DNA from: Halosimplex salinum
Lineage (GTDB): Archaea; Halobacteriota; Halobacteria; Halobacteriales; Haloarculaceae
NCBI RefSeq assembly: GCF_003730195.1
Contig: NZ_QWGG01000003.1
Location: 186,001-250,000, forward strand
DNA length: 64,000 nucleotides
Reading direction: 5' to 3'
The notes below the pieces were generated by a model that was given only the letters and a program-made list of their open reading frames with translations, ran no database searches and was not told the origin of the DNA. Both the position numbers and the translations under genes were made by a program. Positions 44,125-53,036 of this stretch are shown here, piece after piece. Position 1 is the first letter of the stretch. Each line of letters starts with the position of its first letter.

Positions 44125-44410
44125 ACGCATTCATCGCTTTGCCGGAGTTGGATTTAAGACTTTCCAAACGATGGCCTCCGTGACACGCGAACCCACCCCA
44201 GCCGCCGCGCCCGAACAGCGACAGATCGACCGATAGCTAATACTCAACTGACAATATAGATGCACCCACCTGACTGCTAATTCACCGATTCTAACCGGAC
44301 ACGCTTCCGACATCTCAGAACTGATAACATCAGCGGAACTTACTTGGGTACCGATCGCTCTTTGTAGAGATAAGCGGAGTTACGTCGGATACAACTCCGG
44401 AGACATCGCC
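44125..44410. other. Intergenic region upstream of tRNA-Asp and the DUF7504-like gene
   Basis: This 286-base region is less GC-rich than its surroundings and contains no supportable gene. It should hold the divergent promoters of tRNA-Asp and the DUF7504-like gene. No clear operator or repeat was recognised. Confidence 0.5.
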
Positions 44411-45010
44411 ATGAGTACGACACCGGACGAGGACCGTGGGAGTACAGAGATGCCGTCGAACGTCCTGTTACTGGCGCCGTCGATCGGCGAACAGGGAGAC
44501 GAGGTCTGTCGCGAGTTGCTACACGGGACCGGCCAGCGACACCACAGACTGATCGTCACCTGTATGGAATCGCCACGGCAGCGACTGGCCGCGTGTGCCG
44601 ACCACGAACACGCCGGTGAAGTGACGGTCGTCGACGTGGAGACGGCCGCCCGGTCCGCTGTTGCGGCGTCGGCCGACAGCGCCGGACCGACGGACGCGGT
44701 CGTCGAACACGCCCCCGCGGAGACCGACCTGGTCGGACTCGGCGACGTGATCGACCGGCACCTCACCCGGCTCTCGGCCGAGGGTGAGACCGCCGTCTGT
44801 TTCCACTCGGTGACCGCCCTGCTCCAGCGCGCCGACGAACCGGCCGTGTTCAAGTTCCTCGAAGTGCTGACGAGCACGGTCGAGCGAGCGGACGCAGTGG
44901 CGCACTACCACGTGAACCCGGACGTCCACGACCCGGAGACGGTTCGGACGTTCGAAGTACTGTTCGACAGCGTCGTCGACCTCAGAACCGCCAATGTCGC
45001 CGACGAGTGA
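44411..45010 (+). CDS. DUF7504-like RecA-fold protein
   Basis: The 199-residue protein begins NVLLLAPSIGEQGDEVCREL, where a RecA/KaiC-like P-loop would be, but without GxxxxGKT/S. AAVCFHSVTALLQRADEPAVFKFLEVL-type and VAHYHVNPDVHDPETVRTFEVLFDSVVDLR segments follow. This is the pattern of a haloarchaeal family I recall as DUF7504, often encoded beside HalX regulators or PAS kinases. It is probably a non-hydrolysing RecA-fold signalling protein. The HalX gene follows after 25 bases. Confidence 0.72.
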   Translation: MSTTPDEDRGSTEMPSNVLLLAPSIGEQGDEVCRELLHGTGQRHHRLIVTCMESPRQRLAACADHEHAGEVTVVDVETAARSAVAASADSAGPTDAVVEHAPAETDLVGLGDVIDRHLTRLSAEGETAVCFHSVTALLQRADEPAVFKFLEVLTSTVERADAVAHYHVNPDVHDPETVRTFEVLFDSVVDLRTANVADE

Positions 45011-45035
45011 ATGCCCGCGAACGACCACAGCTCAG

Positions 45036-45635
45036 ATGAACACAGACAACACGACGGGAGGGAAGGCCACCGCTCCGAACCGATCGCGCGACGACACGGC
45101 CGCGACGCGGGTCGTCCTCGTCGCCGACCGCGACCCGACCGTCACCGACGACATCGCGGCCGTCCTCCGTGACAGCTACACCGTCCGGTCGGCCTACGAC
45201 AGCGCGGACGCGCTCGCGAGCCTCGACCCCGACGTGAGCGTCGCACTGCTCGACACCGAGATGGCCGGCCTCTCGCCGCGGCGAGTCCTCGAGCGCGTCA
45301 GGACCGGGTCCGTCGACTGTCAGGTCGCGGCACTGACCGACGAAGCGCTCGACCTCGACGCCTCCGCGTTCGACGAATACCTGGTCAAGCCGGTCGCACC
45401 GGACCACCTCGTCGAGACTGTGGACCGACTCAGTCGACGGGCGACCTATCGCACGACCCTGGAGGAGTACTACCAGACTGCGAGCGAGCGAGCGACCGCA
45501 GCGGGCGACCGGAAGGAGCGACTCGACGACCGCCTCGCCGAACTCGACGAGCAACTCGACGACGTGTTCGTCTCGTTCGAGGGCTCCGAAGCCTACGACG
45601 CTGCGCTGCGCGAACTCGACGTCGACTCCTGCTAG
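45036..45635 (+). CDS. HalX-type response regulator
   Basis: The 199-residue protein has a receiver domain with Asp73 (VALLDTEM) and Lys118 (YLVKPV) and a C-terminal HalX-type helical domain (SRRATYRTTLEEYYQTASERATAA). One member of the usual acidic pair is Ala (VLVADRDP), so phosphorylation may be weak or metal binding altered. It is probably co-transcribed with the DUF7504-like gene. The ATG before NTDNTTGGK was preferred to a GTG 14 codons upstream. Confidence 0.8.
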   Translation: MNTDNTTGGKATAPNRSRDDTAATRVVLVADRDPTVTDDIAAVLRDSYTVRSAYDSADALASLDPDVSVALLDTEMAGLSPRRVLERVRTGSVDCQVAALTDEALDLDASAFDEYLVKPVAPDHLVETVDRLSRRATYRTTLEEYYQTASERATAAGDRKERLDDRLAELDEQLDDVFVSFEGSEAYDAALRELDVDSC

Positions 45636-45825
45636 ACACCCCGACTCGACCTCGGATCAGGTCGCCGTCCACACGCCAGTTCCCGGATCGACCGCCGCGC
45701 GGTCACGCTCTTTCGAGGCGCCACTCGCTCTCGAGATCCCAGTACTTTGCATCGCAAGCCGCGGTGCTATCTCCGCAGCGGCGTTACTAGGTACACGGCG
45801 CTGGTACTGCGCCGGGACCTCACCA

Positions 45826-46092
45826 ATGAGTATCCTTCGACTCACCGGGGACACCTGGCTCGATCTGACTGTGAACCTCGTCCCGCTCGGGATCCTGGCG
45901 TTCTTCGACATCCTGTTCTGGATCTTCAACCCGTGGGGGTTCGACCCCTGGTTCGTCTTCTGGGCGCACGTGTTGACACTCGTCCCGTTCGTCCTCCTGT
46001 CGATACTCACCTACGTCTCCGGTCGCGCGATACAGGGGGCGGAGCGCCACACGGAATCAGTCACCGAAGCGGAGGAAACCGCCGAAGCATGA
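45826..46092 (+). CDS. Small two-helix membrane protein (DUF6684-like)
   Basis: The 88-residue protein has two hydrophobic helices (about 14-36 and 43-66) separated by NPWGFDPWFVFWAH, which is rich in aromatic residues. The start TGDTWLDLTVNLVPLGILAFF matches small haloarchaeal proteins often found near respiratory oxidase genes (recalled as DUF6684); no oxidase gene lies nearby here. Its stop overlaps the ATG of a 38-codon frame. Confidence 0.72.
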   Translation: MSILRLTGDTWLDLTVNLVPLGILAFFDILFWIFNPWGFDPWFVFWAHVLTLVPFVLLSILTYVSGRAIQGAERHTESVTEAEETAEA

Positions 46093-46205
46093 CCCGAGAT
46101 CGCACGCACACGACCGCGAACGGATCCGACGCACGGAGACTCAAAGACCGAATTGAGCGTTCGCCGACTTTTGGGGGGTTCCGCGCAACCCTCCTGTACG
46201 GATGA
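46089..46205 (+). CDS. Possible 38-residue bridging microprotein
   Basis: An ATG-started frame of 38 residues joins its neighbours with ATGA overlaps at both ends: its ATG overlaps the stop at 46090-46092, and its TGA overlaps the ATG at 46202. That arrangement suggests translational coupling of three small genes. Against it, third-position GC (about 65%) is lower than in neighbours and the peptide is basic. A leaderless promoter for the next gene could occupy the same DNA. Confidence 0.35.
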   Translation: MTRDRTHTTANGSDARRLKDRIERSPTFGGFRATLLYG

Positions 46206-46495
46206 GTGGTTCCACGCCCCATCGGCGGTTCGGTCGCGCGCTCGCCGAGGCCGTCGACGTCGTCGAGCGGCTGGCCTTCTGGGCGGCCGTCGCCCTCCCG
46301 TGCGTCCACCTGCCGCTGCTGGTGCTCGGCGGCTTCTCCCCGGAGACGACACCGCTGCTCCTCGCTCTCTGGTCGCTCCACGGTGTCTCCCTGCTCGTCG
46401 GTCGTCGACATCGAACCGACGCACCGGGCGACACCGACGCCCTCGACCGCTCCGAGGCGTCCGAGCGCCACGACCGCCCCGACACCGCGGACTGA
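46202..46495 (+). CDS. Small two-helix membrane protein
   Basis: The 97-residue protein has two hydrophobic helices (about 22-43 and 48-65) with a Gly-Phe-Ser-Pro turn between them and a charged tail rich in Arg, Asp and His. No family was recognised. Genome-typical codon use supports expression. It follows the DUF6684-like gene and the 38-codon frame, and precedes the PUA gene, which has its own promoter. Confidence 0.6.
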   Translation: MSGSTPHRRFGRALAEAVDVVERLAFWAAVALPCVHLPLLVLGGFSPETTPLLLALWSLHGVSLLVGRRHRTDAPGDTDALDRSEASERHDRPDTAD

Positions 46496-46550
46496 CTCGC
46501 GCTCGGCGACCGCCGACCGGTCGAGCGCGCTGTGACCGTCGCGGAGCGGT

Positions 46551-46560
46551 CGATTTATCT
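46551..46560 (+). promoter_or_regulatory. TATA element of the PUA-domain gene
   Basis: CGATTTATCT is centred about 28 bases before the ATG at 46584, in otherwise GC-rich DNA. The distance predicts a leaderless transcript. Confidence 0.6.
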
Positions 46561-46583
46561 CCCGTCCCGGCCCACGTCGAGGT

Positions 46584-47114
46584 ATGAACGTCAAGTCGCG
46601 CCACCATCTCCGGGCCGACGCGATCGACGACATCGAGGACGCCGTCGCGACGCAACTCGGCGTCGACATCGAGGCGGACAGCTACGAGAGCGTCGAGTTC
46701 GAGGACAGCGACTGGGAGGTCGTCCTCGTCGACGGCGAACCGCTCGTCCTGTACGTGGAGAGCGAGACGCGAAGCGCCTCGGACGGGAGCGGCGGAGCCG
46801 CGGGAGGGGAGAGCGAGCCGTTCCTGACGGTCCAGGGCGCCAACGCCTACCCGCCCGAGCGGAACGTCGTCACCGTCGACGCCGGCGCCATCTCATTCGT
46901 CTCCGACGGCGCCGACGTGATGCGCCCCGGCATCGTCGAGGCCGACGACTCCATCGAGGCCGGCGACCTGGTCGCCATCAACGAGGAAGGCCACGGGAAG
47001 TTCCTCGCCATCGGCCGCGCGAAGACCGACGGGTCGGACATGGTCGGCGACTCCGGCAAGGTCGTCGAGTCCATCCACCACGTCGGCGACGACCTGTTCG
47101 AGTTCACGGTGTAG
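46584..47114 (+). CDS. PUA-domain RNA-binding protein
   Basis: The 176-residue protein ends in a PUA domain: VVTVDAGAISFVSDGADVMRPGIVEAD, then GDLVAINEEGHGKFLAIGRA, the motif shared by archaeosine transglycosylases and pseudouridine synthases. The N-terminal part NVKSRHHLRADAIDDIED resembles small archaeal PUA proteins related to MCT-1/Tma20. An RNA-binding role in tRNA modification or translation is likely; no catalytic domain is attached. A Gly/Ser-rich insert (about 60-75) separates the domains. Confidence 0.85.
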   Translation: MNVKSRHHLRADAIDDIEDAVATQLGVDIEADSYESVEFEDSDWEVVLVDGEPLVLYVESETRSASDGSGGAAGGESEPFLTVQGANAYPPERNVVTVDAGAISFVSDGADVMRPGIVEADDSIEAGDLVAINEEGHGKFLAIGRAKTDGSDMVGDSGKVVESIHHVGDDLFEFTV

Positions 47115-47184
47115 CGGTCGCCGGGTTCTCTCACGGTCTCGAGTCCACCCGAACACTGAGTGTCCGGCGCCCGAAGAGCGACCG

Positions 47185-48447
47185 ATGGACGACTTCGCGA
47201 GCGCCTACGGGGACCGCCTCCGCTCGGTCACGGAGCGACTCGTCGGCTTCGAGACGACCGCCGGGAACGAGGCGCCGGCCCAGGAGTATCTCGGGGACCT
47301 GCTGACCGACCTGGGGTTCGAGACGTATCGCTGGACCGCCGACGCGGACGCGCTCGCCGACCACCCGGAGTTCGCGTCGGCCGACGACCTCGCCGTCGCC
47401 GACCGGCCGAGCGTCGGCGGCGTCCTCGAGTTCGGGGACCCCGAGAGCGGACGGACGCTCGTGCTGAACGGACACGTCGACGTGGTTCCGGCGGGCGAGA
47501 CGGGGTGGACCGGCGACCCGTTCGCACCGCGGTGGGACGGCGACCGACTCGTCGGCCGCGGCGCGGTGGACATGAAGAGCCAGCTGGCGGCCTGTGTCTT
47601 CGCCGCGCGCCACCTCGCCGACCGGGTCGAGTCGGGAGCGGTCGACCTCGACGGTCGAGTCGTCGTCGAGAGCGGCGCCGGAGAAGAGGACGGCGGCGTC
47701 GGCGCGGCGGCCGCCGCGCTGTCGAACCCCTATCCCTTCGAGCGCGACGCCGCGCTCGTCGCCGAGCCGACGGACATGCAGGTGGTGACGGCCACCGAGG
47801 GCTGTCTGATGGCGCGAATCGAGATCGGGGGTACGCCCGCTCACGCTGCGCGCCGCTGGGAGGGAGAGTCCGTCCTCCCCGCGTTCGAACGCGTCCGCGA
47901 GGCGTTCGAGCGACTCGAATCGGAGCGCGCCCGGTCCGTCACGCACCCGCTGTACGACCGGTTCGACGTGCCCTGGCCGGTCGTGATCGGCCGAGTCGAG
48001 GCCGGGACGTGGGCGTCGAACGTCCCCGGCACGCTCACCGCCGAGGCCCGGGTCGGCGTCGCACCCGGCGAGTCGCTGGAGCGCGTCGAACGAGCGTGTC
48101 GGGAGACCCTCGACGCCGTCGCGGCCGACGACGAGTGGTCGGTCGCGCCGCCGACCTTCGAGCGGTTCGGCGTCCAGTTCGCTTCGGCCGAGGTCACTTC
48201 AGACGAGCGCGTCGTGACCGCGCTCCAGCGCGCGATGGGGGCCGCCGGACTGTCGGGGACCGCGCCGGTCGGCGAGACGTACGGGAGCGACGCGCGCCAC
48301 TACATCGAGGCGGGGGTCCCGACGGTCGTGTTCGGTCCCGGGCGCATCGAAGACGCCCACTTCCCCGACGAATCGGTCCACTGGCCGGACGTGCTGACCG
48401 CTGGCGAGGTGCTCGCCGAGACCGCACGGCGGTACCTGTCCGACTGA
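47185..48447 (+). CDS. M20-family metallopeptidase / ArgE-DapE-type deacylase
   Basis: The 420-residue protein has the di-zinc M20 pattern: LNGHVDVVPAGE (His/Asp), GRGAVDMKSQLAA (bridging Asp), ESGAGEEDGG (catalytic Glu-Glu), AEPTDM and the late GPGRIEDAHFPDES (His). A dimerisation domain with HAARRWEGES sits in the middle. It would hydrolyse an N-acylated amino acid or dipeptide; ArgE, DapE and LysK roles cannot be separated by sequence, and no amino-acid biosynthesis genes adjoin it. Confidence 0.88.
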   Translation: MDDFASAYGDRLRSVTERLVGFETTAGNEAPAQEYLGDLLTDLGFETYRWTADADALADHPEFASADDLAVADRPSVGGVLEFGDPESGRTLVLNGHVDVVPAGETGWTGDPFAPRWDGDRLVGRGAVDMKSQLAACVFAARHLADRVESGAVDLDGRVVVESGAGEEDGGVGAAAAALSNPYPFERDAALVAEPTDMQVVTATEGCLMARIEIGGTPAHAARRWEGESVLPAFERVREAFERLESERARSVTHPLYDRFDVPWPVVIGRVEAGTWASNVPGTLTAEARVGVAPGESLERVERACRETLDAVAADDEWSVAPPTFERFGVQFASAEVTSDERVVTALQRAMGAAGLSGTAPVGETYGSDARHYIEAGVPTVVFGPGRIEDAHFPDESVHWPDVLTAGEVLAETARRYLSD

Positions 48448-48472
48448 CCGGTTCCGAGTATCCGACGGCGTC

Positions 48473-49207
48473 TCACTCGCCGGCGTCCTCGTCCTCGGCG
48501 TACTCGTCGGCGTAGCGCTCCATCGCCATCTCGTAGCCCTCCGCAGCGAGTTCGTACGTCTCGCGGAGGTCCTCGACGGGCGTCTCCGTGGCGTCCACGC
48601 GCAGGTCGTCGTAGTAGGGAGCCATCTCGCGGTCCTCCGTCGTGCGGACGAGCAGTGCGGCGCTCTGGACGTGCAACTCCTCGCGCTTGTCGCCGCCGAG
48701 TTCGTGGCCCGCCGCGAGCGCCTCGACGAGGCGTTTCGCGAGCGGCGTCTCCGGGTCGTCGTCCGGGTCGTCCGGCGCGTCGACGGCCGTCGCCTCGTAG
48801 GCGGTCGCGACGGCCTCGACGACGTCCTCACCGGTGAGCAGGTTGCCGGCCACGGTGTAGTTGTCGCCGACGACGTGGCCGAACCAGGGGCGACACTCCT
48901 CGCCGGAGAAGGCGAACTCGCCCTCGGCCCCGACGCCGTGGAGTTGTCGTTGCGGGCGGCCGTCGTCGGCGTTCAACAGCGCCTCGAGGGCGTCCTCGAC
49001 CGCCAGGCCGTCGCCGAGATACTCGATCCCCTTCCGACCGAGGTCGACGTTGACGAGGCTCTGTGTCGCGACGGCCCCGTGTTCGCTGGCGAACGGGCAG
49101 AGCGTTCCGACGCCGGCCAGCCGCGTCGTCACCGCGACACCGAAGCGAGTCTGCTCGTCGCCCGCCTCGTCGGTGTACGACTCGCGAACGCAGATGCTGA
49201 AGGTCAT
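48473..49207 (-). CDS. DUF1028 family protein
   Basis: The 244-residue protein matches DUF1028, an Ntn-hydrolase-like fold of unknown activity. TFSICVRESYTDEAGDEQTRFGVAV is the family start. VNVDLGRKGIEYL, AFSGEECRPWFGHVVGDNYTVAGNLL and HGLGG-like DKREELHVQSAALLV follow. The ATG before TFSICVRE is firm because the family starts there. An acidic C-terminal tail is haloarchaea-specific. Confidence 0.87.
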   Translation of the reverse strand: MTFSICVRESYTDEAGDEQTRFGVAVTTRLAGVGTLCPFASEHGAVATQSLVNVDLGRKGIEYLGDGLAVEDALEALLNADDGRPQRQLHGVGAEGEFAFSGEECRPWFGHVVGDNYTVAGNLLTGEDVVEAVATAYEATAVDAPDDPDDDPETPLAKRLVEALAAGHELGGDKREELHVQSAALLVRTTEDREMAPYYDDLRVDATETPVEDLRETYELAAEGYEMAMERYADEYAEDEDAGE

Positions 49208-49544
49208 GGCGGCTACGTCGGCGGCGAACACCGTCAGTGTTGGGCCGTCACCCGACCCAGACGAACGACCGCAGAGCGGATGTTCGATGGCGAGACACGT
49301 GGCAACCGGAGAGATTGACCGGTACGTTTTTAATAGTTCTCTCGTAACATGACGCTCTGCAGGGGTCCACCGACGCCGGCGACGAGCCCAGACAGGGGGA
49401 CTGTTCGGGCGTTCGTCGTCCGCTACTGACGAGTTTCGACTTCGCCACCGCATTTTCGCAAGTAACTGATACGTAAACCTCAGTGAACATATTGAACTGA
49501 AAAGTATAAAGCGTTAATACAGTACCAAAAGACAACACGAGTGG
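49208..49544. other. Intergenic region between DUF1028 and the TFB gene
   Basis: About 337 bases with no gene. The stretch from about 49320 to 49545 is AT-rich for this genome and holds a CGTTTTTAATAG patch near 49325 and a GTATAAAG TATA element near 49505. The latter is the probable TFB promoter; the former could drive a transcript in either direction. Confidence 0.55.
49503..49511 (+). promoter_or_regulatory. TATA element of the TFB gene
   Basis: AGTATAAAG lies about 38 bases before the TTG used as start. Archaeal spacing predicts transcription beginning around 49530 and a leader of roughly 12-15 bases. Confidence 0.6.
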
Positions 49545-50480
49545 TTGCACGGGGGAGTACGCTTGAGGGAACAATCGGAACGCCGGCCGAGTAGTACCGA
49601 AACCGAAGACGACGCGCGGACGGTCGCGTGCTGTGCGGAGTGTGGTGGGCGTCTGCGCGAGGCGGAGACCGAGACGGTCTGTGAGGACTGCGGGCTCGTG
49701 TTCGCGGAGGACGCGATCGAGCGCGGCCCGGAGTGGCGGTCGCTCGACGAGGAGACCGACAGACGACGGACGGGAGCGCCGCTGACGGCCTCGCGCCACG
49801 ACAGGGGACTGTCCACCGAGATCGGGTACGGGACCGGATCGGACGTGTCGGGTCCCCGCCAGCGTCAGCTCGTACGGATGCGACGCCAGCACAACCGGGC
49901 CAGACTCGACTCCAAGGCCGAGCGAAACAAGCTCTACGCGTACACGGAGATCCGGCGGCTGGTCTCGGTCATGTCGCTGCCCACGTCCGTCCGGGACCAG
50001 TCGTGTTCGCTGTTCTCCTCGGCACAGTCCGAAGACCTGCTGTGTGGTCGCTCGCTGGAGGGGTTCGCCGCCGCGGTGGTCTACGCTACCTGCCGGACCC
50101 AGTCTATCGCCCGGACCATGGACGAAGTCGTCGACGTGGCTCGCGCCGAGCGGAGCGAGCTGAAGACCGCCTACGACGCGCTGAATCGCGAACTGGGGCT
50201 CCCGGTCGGTCCGGTCAGTCCGACGGAGTACCTCCCGCGGTACGCGTCGGACCTCGACGTCGAGACCGAGGTCGAACGGCGCGCCCGCGAATACGCCGTC
50301 GTGCTCGTCGAGTCCGGGCGGATGGGCGGCAAGAACCCCAGCGGAGTCGCCGCCGCGTGCCTCTACAAGGCCGCCAGGGAGCACGGCATCGACGTCAAAC
50401 AGACCAGAGCCGCCGAACTGGCCGACGTGTCGCGGATGACCATCGGGTCGACCGTCAGCGACCTCGACGACCTGGAGTGA
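49545..50480 (+). CDS. tfb: Divergent transcription initiation factor B (TFB)
   Basis: The 311-residue protein is a TFIIB homologue: zinc ribbon CCAECGGRLREAETETVCEDCGLVF, B-reader/linker region near ERGPEWRSLD and two cyclin folds, with GRSLEGFAAAVVYATCR in the first and NPSGVAAACLYKAAREHG in the second. The helix-turn-helix ELADVSRMTIGSTVSDL that contacts BRE is present. The linker and first cyclin fold differ strongly from general TFBs, so this is probably one of the specialised haloarchaeal TFBs. The start is TTG at 49545 or the TTG six codons later; no ATG precedes the ribbon. Confidence 0.86.
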   Translation: MHGGVRLREQSERRPSSTETEDDARTVACCAECGGRLREAETETVCEDCGLVFAEDAIERGPEWRSLDEETDRRRTGAPLTASRHDRGLSTEIGYGTGSDVSGPRQRQLVRMRRQHNRARLDSKAERNKLYAYTEIRRLVSVMSLPTSVRDQSCSLFSSAQSEDLLCGRSLEGFAAAVVYATCRTQSIARTMDEVVDVARAERSELKTAYDALNRELGLPVGPVSPTEYLPRYASDLDVETEVERRAREYAVVLVESGRMGGKNPSGVAAACLYKAAREHGIDVKQTRAAELADVSRMTIGSTVSDLDDLE

Positions 50481-50561
50481 GCGCGGTCGCGGTGTCGACG
50501 CGGTCGTGCAGACCCCTGTCTCGTGTGTAGGTTGAAAACGGAAGACGAGCCCACTAGGGGC

Positions 50562-52235
50562 ATGATAGCGATCGCAGGCGCGAAAGGTGGCTGTGGCAAG
50601 ACGACGACGACGCTCGGTCTCGCGGCGGCGTTCGGGCGCTCGGGCGTCCAGACGCTGGCCGTCGACGCGGACCGACAGCTCCCGGACCTGCACGTCGTCG
50701 CCGGCGTCGAGCGCGAACCGACCGTCGCGGCGCTCGACCGGGAGACCGGCTGGCACGCGCTCGCACAGGAGACCCCCGGAGCCACCGGGGCCCACGTCCT
50801 CCCCGGACAGAAACCGACGGAGAGCGTCGAGCTCGACGCCGCACTGGAGTGGCTCGACGCCGGCGCCACCGAGGTGTTGCTCGACTGCCCCTCCGGTGCC
50901 GGCCCGGACGTCGTCGAGGCCATCGCCGTCGCGGACGGCGTCGTCGTCGTGACGACCGACAGCGAACAGAGCCTCGACGCGGCCGGGACGACCATCGACA
51001 TCGCTCGCCGGCTCGACGTACCGATCGCCGGCGCCGTCTTCACCCACTGTACGGCCGTCCCCGAGGCGTTCCACTCGCGGTTCGAGATCCCGGTGCTCGC
51101 GGTCGTCCCCGAGTCGGAGTCGCCGCTCGCGGACGACGAGGCCCGGGCGGAGTACGACCGCGCCGCCGACGAACTCGCCGCGATGACCGCCGTCACACCC
51201 GACGACCACGGCGCGTCCGACCGGCAGAGCGCCCCGGCGACCGACGAACCCACACCCGCCGACACGGCCGAGGAGTCACCGACCGCGGGCGCACCCGACG
51301 AACGGACGGACCGAGACGCGGAGCCAGGGCGCGCACCCAGCCCGCAGAGAGCCGCGAGTCCAGACAGGAACGGACACGACCCGGCGGACGACGACGGTCG
51401 CGAGGCGACCCCGGAGACAGAGCCGGGGAGGTCCGCCGAGATCGAACGCGCGAGCGGTGCGACCACCGGCGACGGAGCCGGGACGGGCACCGCCGACGGG
51501 TCGACAGCGGGATCGAATCCCTCCGGTGGTCTGACCGCGCTGGAGGCCGACCTGAGCGCGCTCCCGCCGGGGAGCGTCGCCGTCGTCGAGGCGCCGCCGG
51601 CCAGCCAGTCCGAGCAGTTGCTCTACGGGCTGACGGCCGCACGCGGGACCCTCTACGTCTCGACCGAGCGCACCGAGCAGGCGGTCAGGGCGGCGCTCGA
51701 GACGGCCGCGGTCCCCGTCGGGAGTCCGACCGTCCGCTACCTGACCGAGGACAGACTCGACGAGACCGAGCGGCTCGTCGGCGAGGTGCCGGACGGGTCG
51801 AACGTCGTCGTCGACCCGATGGCGTCGCTCGAACGCGCCGACCGCGACGACTACCGCGAGTTCGCGAACCGGCTGAAGACGCGGATGCTCGAGACGAACA
51901 GCGTCGCCGTCCTCCACTGCCTGTCGCGACCGACCGTCCCCGAGAACCGCGCGACGACGAAGCACGTCGCCGACGCGGTGTTCGCCGTCGACCCGAGCGG
52001 AGCGGGAGCCGACCGGGTCTCGGTGCGGAAGTTCCGGTCGGCGGGCGCCGTCGCCGGTTCCGTCGAACAGGTCCTCTCCGGTGACGGCGACCGGCGCCGA
52101 CCAGGTGACGATAGCGGGCACCGGACCGAGCCGGGCGCGAACCGCGACGGAACCCCGCGACCCGTCCGCCAGGGGACCGACCGACGCGGCCGGACGACGG
52201 TCGACGGCGAGCGACCGGTCGACCGGGACGACTGA
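50562..52235 (+). CDS. MinD/ParA-like ATPase fused to a degenerate RecA-fold domain
   Basis: The 557-residue protein begins at an ATG with a MinD-type deviant Walker A (AIAGAKGGCGKTTTT, 3-17), VDADRQLPDL and LLDCPSGAGPDV. It then has a 110-residue disordered acidic linker (about 230-340). The C-terminal domain GLTALEADLSALPPGSVAVVE, then NVVVDPMASLERAD and VLHCLSRPTVPENRATT, resembles RecA/KaiC-fold DUF7125/HTR-like proteins, but its P-loop position (APPASQSEQ) lacks the Gly-Lys-Thr. MinD proteins position complexes on the membrane; the fusion suggests regulation by a non-hydrolysing RecA fold. Confidence 0.82.
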   Translation: MIAIAGAKGGCGKTTTTLGLAAAFGRSGVQTLAVDADRQLPDLHVVAGVEREPTVAALDRETGWHALAQETPGATGAHVLPGQKPTESVELDAALEWLDAGATEVLLDCPSGAGPDVVEAIAVADGVVVVTTDSEQSLDAAGTTIDIARRLDVPIAGAVFTHCTAVPEAFHSRFEIPVLAVVPESESPLADDEARAEYDRAADELAAMTAVTPDDHGASDRQSAPATDEPTPADTAEESPTAGAPDERTDRDAEPGRAPSPQRAASPDRNGHDPADDDGREATPETEPGRSAEIERASGATTGDGAGTGTADGSTAGSNPSGGLTALEADLSALPPGSVAVVEAPPASQSEQLLYGLTAARGTLYVSTERTEQAVRAALETAAVPVGSPTVRYLTEDRLDETERLVGEVPDGSNVVVDPMASLERADRDDYREFANRLKTRMLETNSVAVLHCLSRPTVPENRATTKHVADAVFAVDPSGAGADRVSVRKFRSAGAVAGSVEQVLSGDGDRRRPGDDSGHRTEPGANRDGTPRPVRQGTDRRGRTTVDGERPVDRDD

Positions 52236-52337
52236 ACCGACGGCTCGACGACGGTCGGTTCAGCGTCGGTCGAACGCGGCGAGAGGAACGGTTCCGGCGG
52301 CCCGGGCGGGGACGCCGGCGCCCCGCCCGTCCGGCGG

Positions 52338-53036
52338 TCAGGCGAGTTCCGCGTCTTCGGAGATCTGTCGTTCGCTCTCCTCGATACGGTCGGTCAGCGT
52401 CTCGAAGGCGGGCAGGGCGGGACACTCGGGGTCGTGGTCGCGGAGCGGGCGCCCGGCCCGAAAGGAGGTCGCCAGGGTCGAGTGGCGCGGGACGACCGTC
52501 GTCGTCGCGCCCATCTCGTTCTCCACGCGGTCGGCCACCTCGCGGTCCTCCTCGTCGGTCGCTTTGTTGAGGACGACGCCGGCCACGGGCGTGTCGAGTT
52601 CGCCGGCGAGGTGGCGCGTACGGAACGCGTTGAGCAGGGCCGGCCGGTCGTGCGTCGTCACGAGGACCACCGCGTCGGCGCCGTGGATCTGGTAGCCCAC
52701 GTCCCGAGCGAGGCCGGCCGGACAGTCGACGACGACCCGGCCGTACTGCCGGTCGACCATCGCCAGCGTCTTCGGGAGCTTCGTCAAGTCCGCCGCTCGC
52801 GCGCCGGCGAGCGTCCGGCCGCAGGGGAGCAGTTCGATCGAGTCGACCGTCTCGACAGCCTCCATCGGCGCCGCGCGCCCGGTGAGCACGTCGTGGAGGT
52901 CGGGGCCGCGACCGCGGGGCAGGTCCGGCGTCGCCAGGTCGGCGTCGACGGCGACGGCGTCGAGTTCCCGCGAGAGGTTCAGCGAGACGGTCGACTTGCC
53001 GACCCCGCCCTTCCCGCCGCAGACCGCGAGGATCAT
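52338..53036 (-). CDS. MinD/ParA-like ATPase
   Basis: The 232-residue protein has the deviant Walker A ILAVCGGKGGVGKST (2-16), VAVDADLATPDLPRG (switch I) and VVVDCPAGLARDVGY (Walker B). Archaeal MinD homologues place pili, archaella or chemosensory arrays. A clear C-terminal amphipathic membrane helix was not seen. Its ATG overlaps the stop of the DUF7857-like gene (ATGA), so the pair is coupled, and it converges on the fused MinD gene. Confidence 0.86.
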   Translation of the reverse strand: MILAVCGGKGGVGKSTVSLNLSRELDAVAVDADLATPDLPRGRGPDLHDVLTGRAAPMEAVETVDSIELLPCGRTLAGARAADLTKLPKTLAMVDRQYGRVVVDCPAGLARDVGYQIHGADAVVLVTTHDRPALLNAFRTRHLAGELDTPVAGVVLNKATDEEDREVADRVENEMGATTTVVPRHSTLATSFRAGRPLRDHDPECPALPAFETLTDRIEESERQISEDAELA

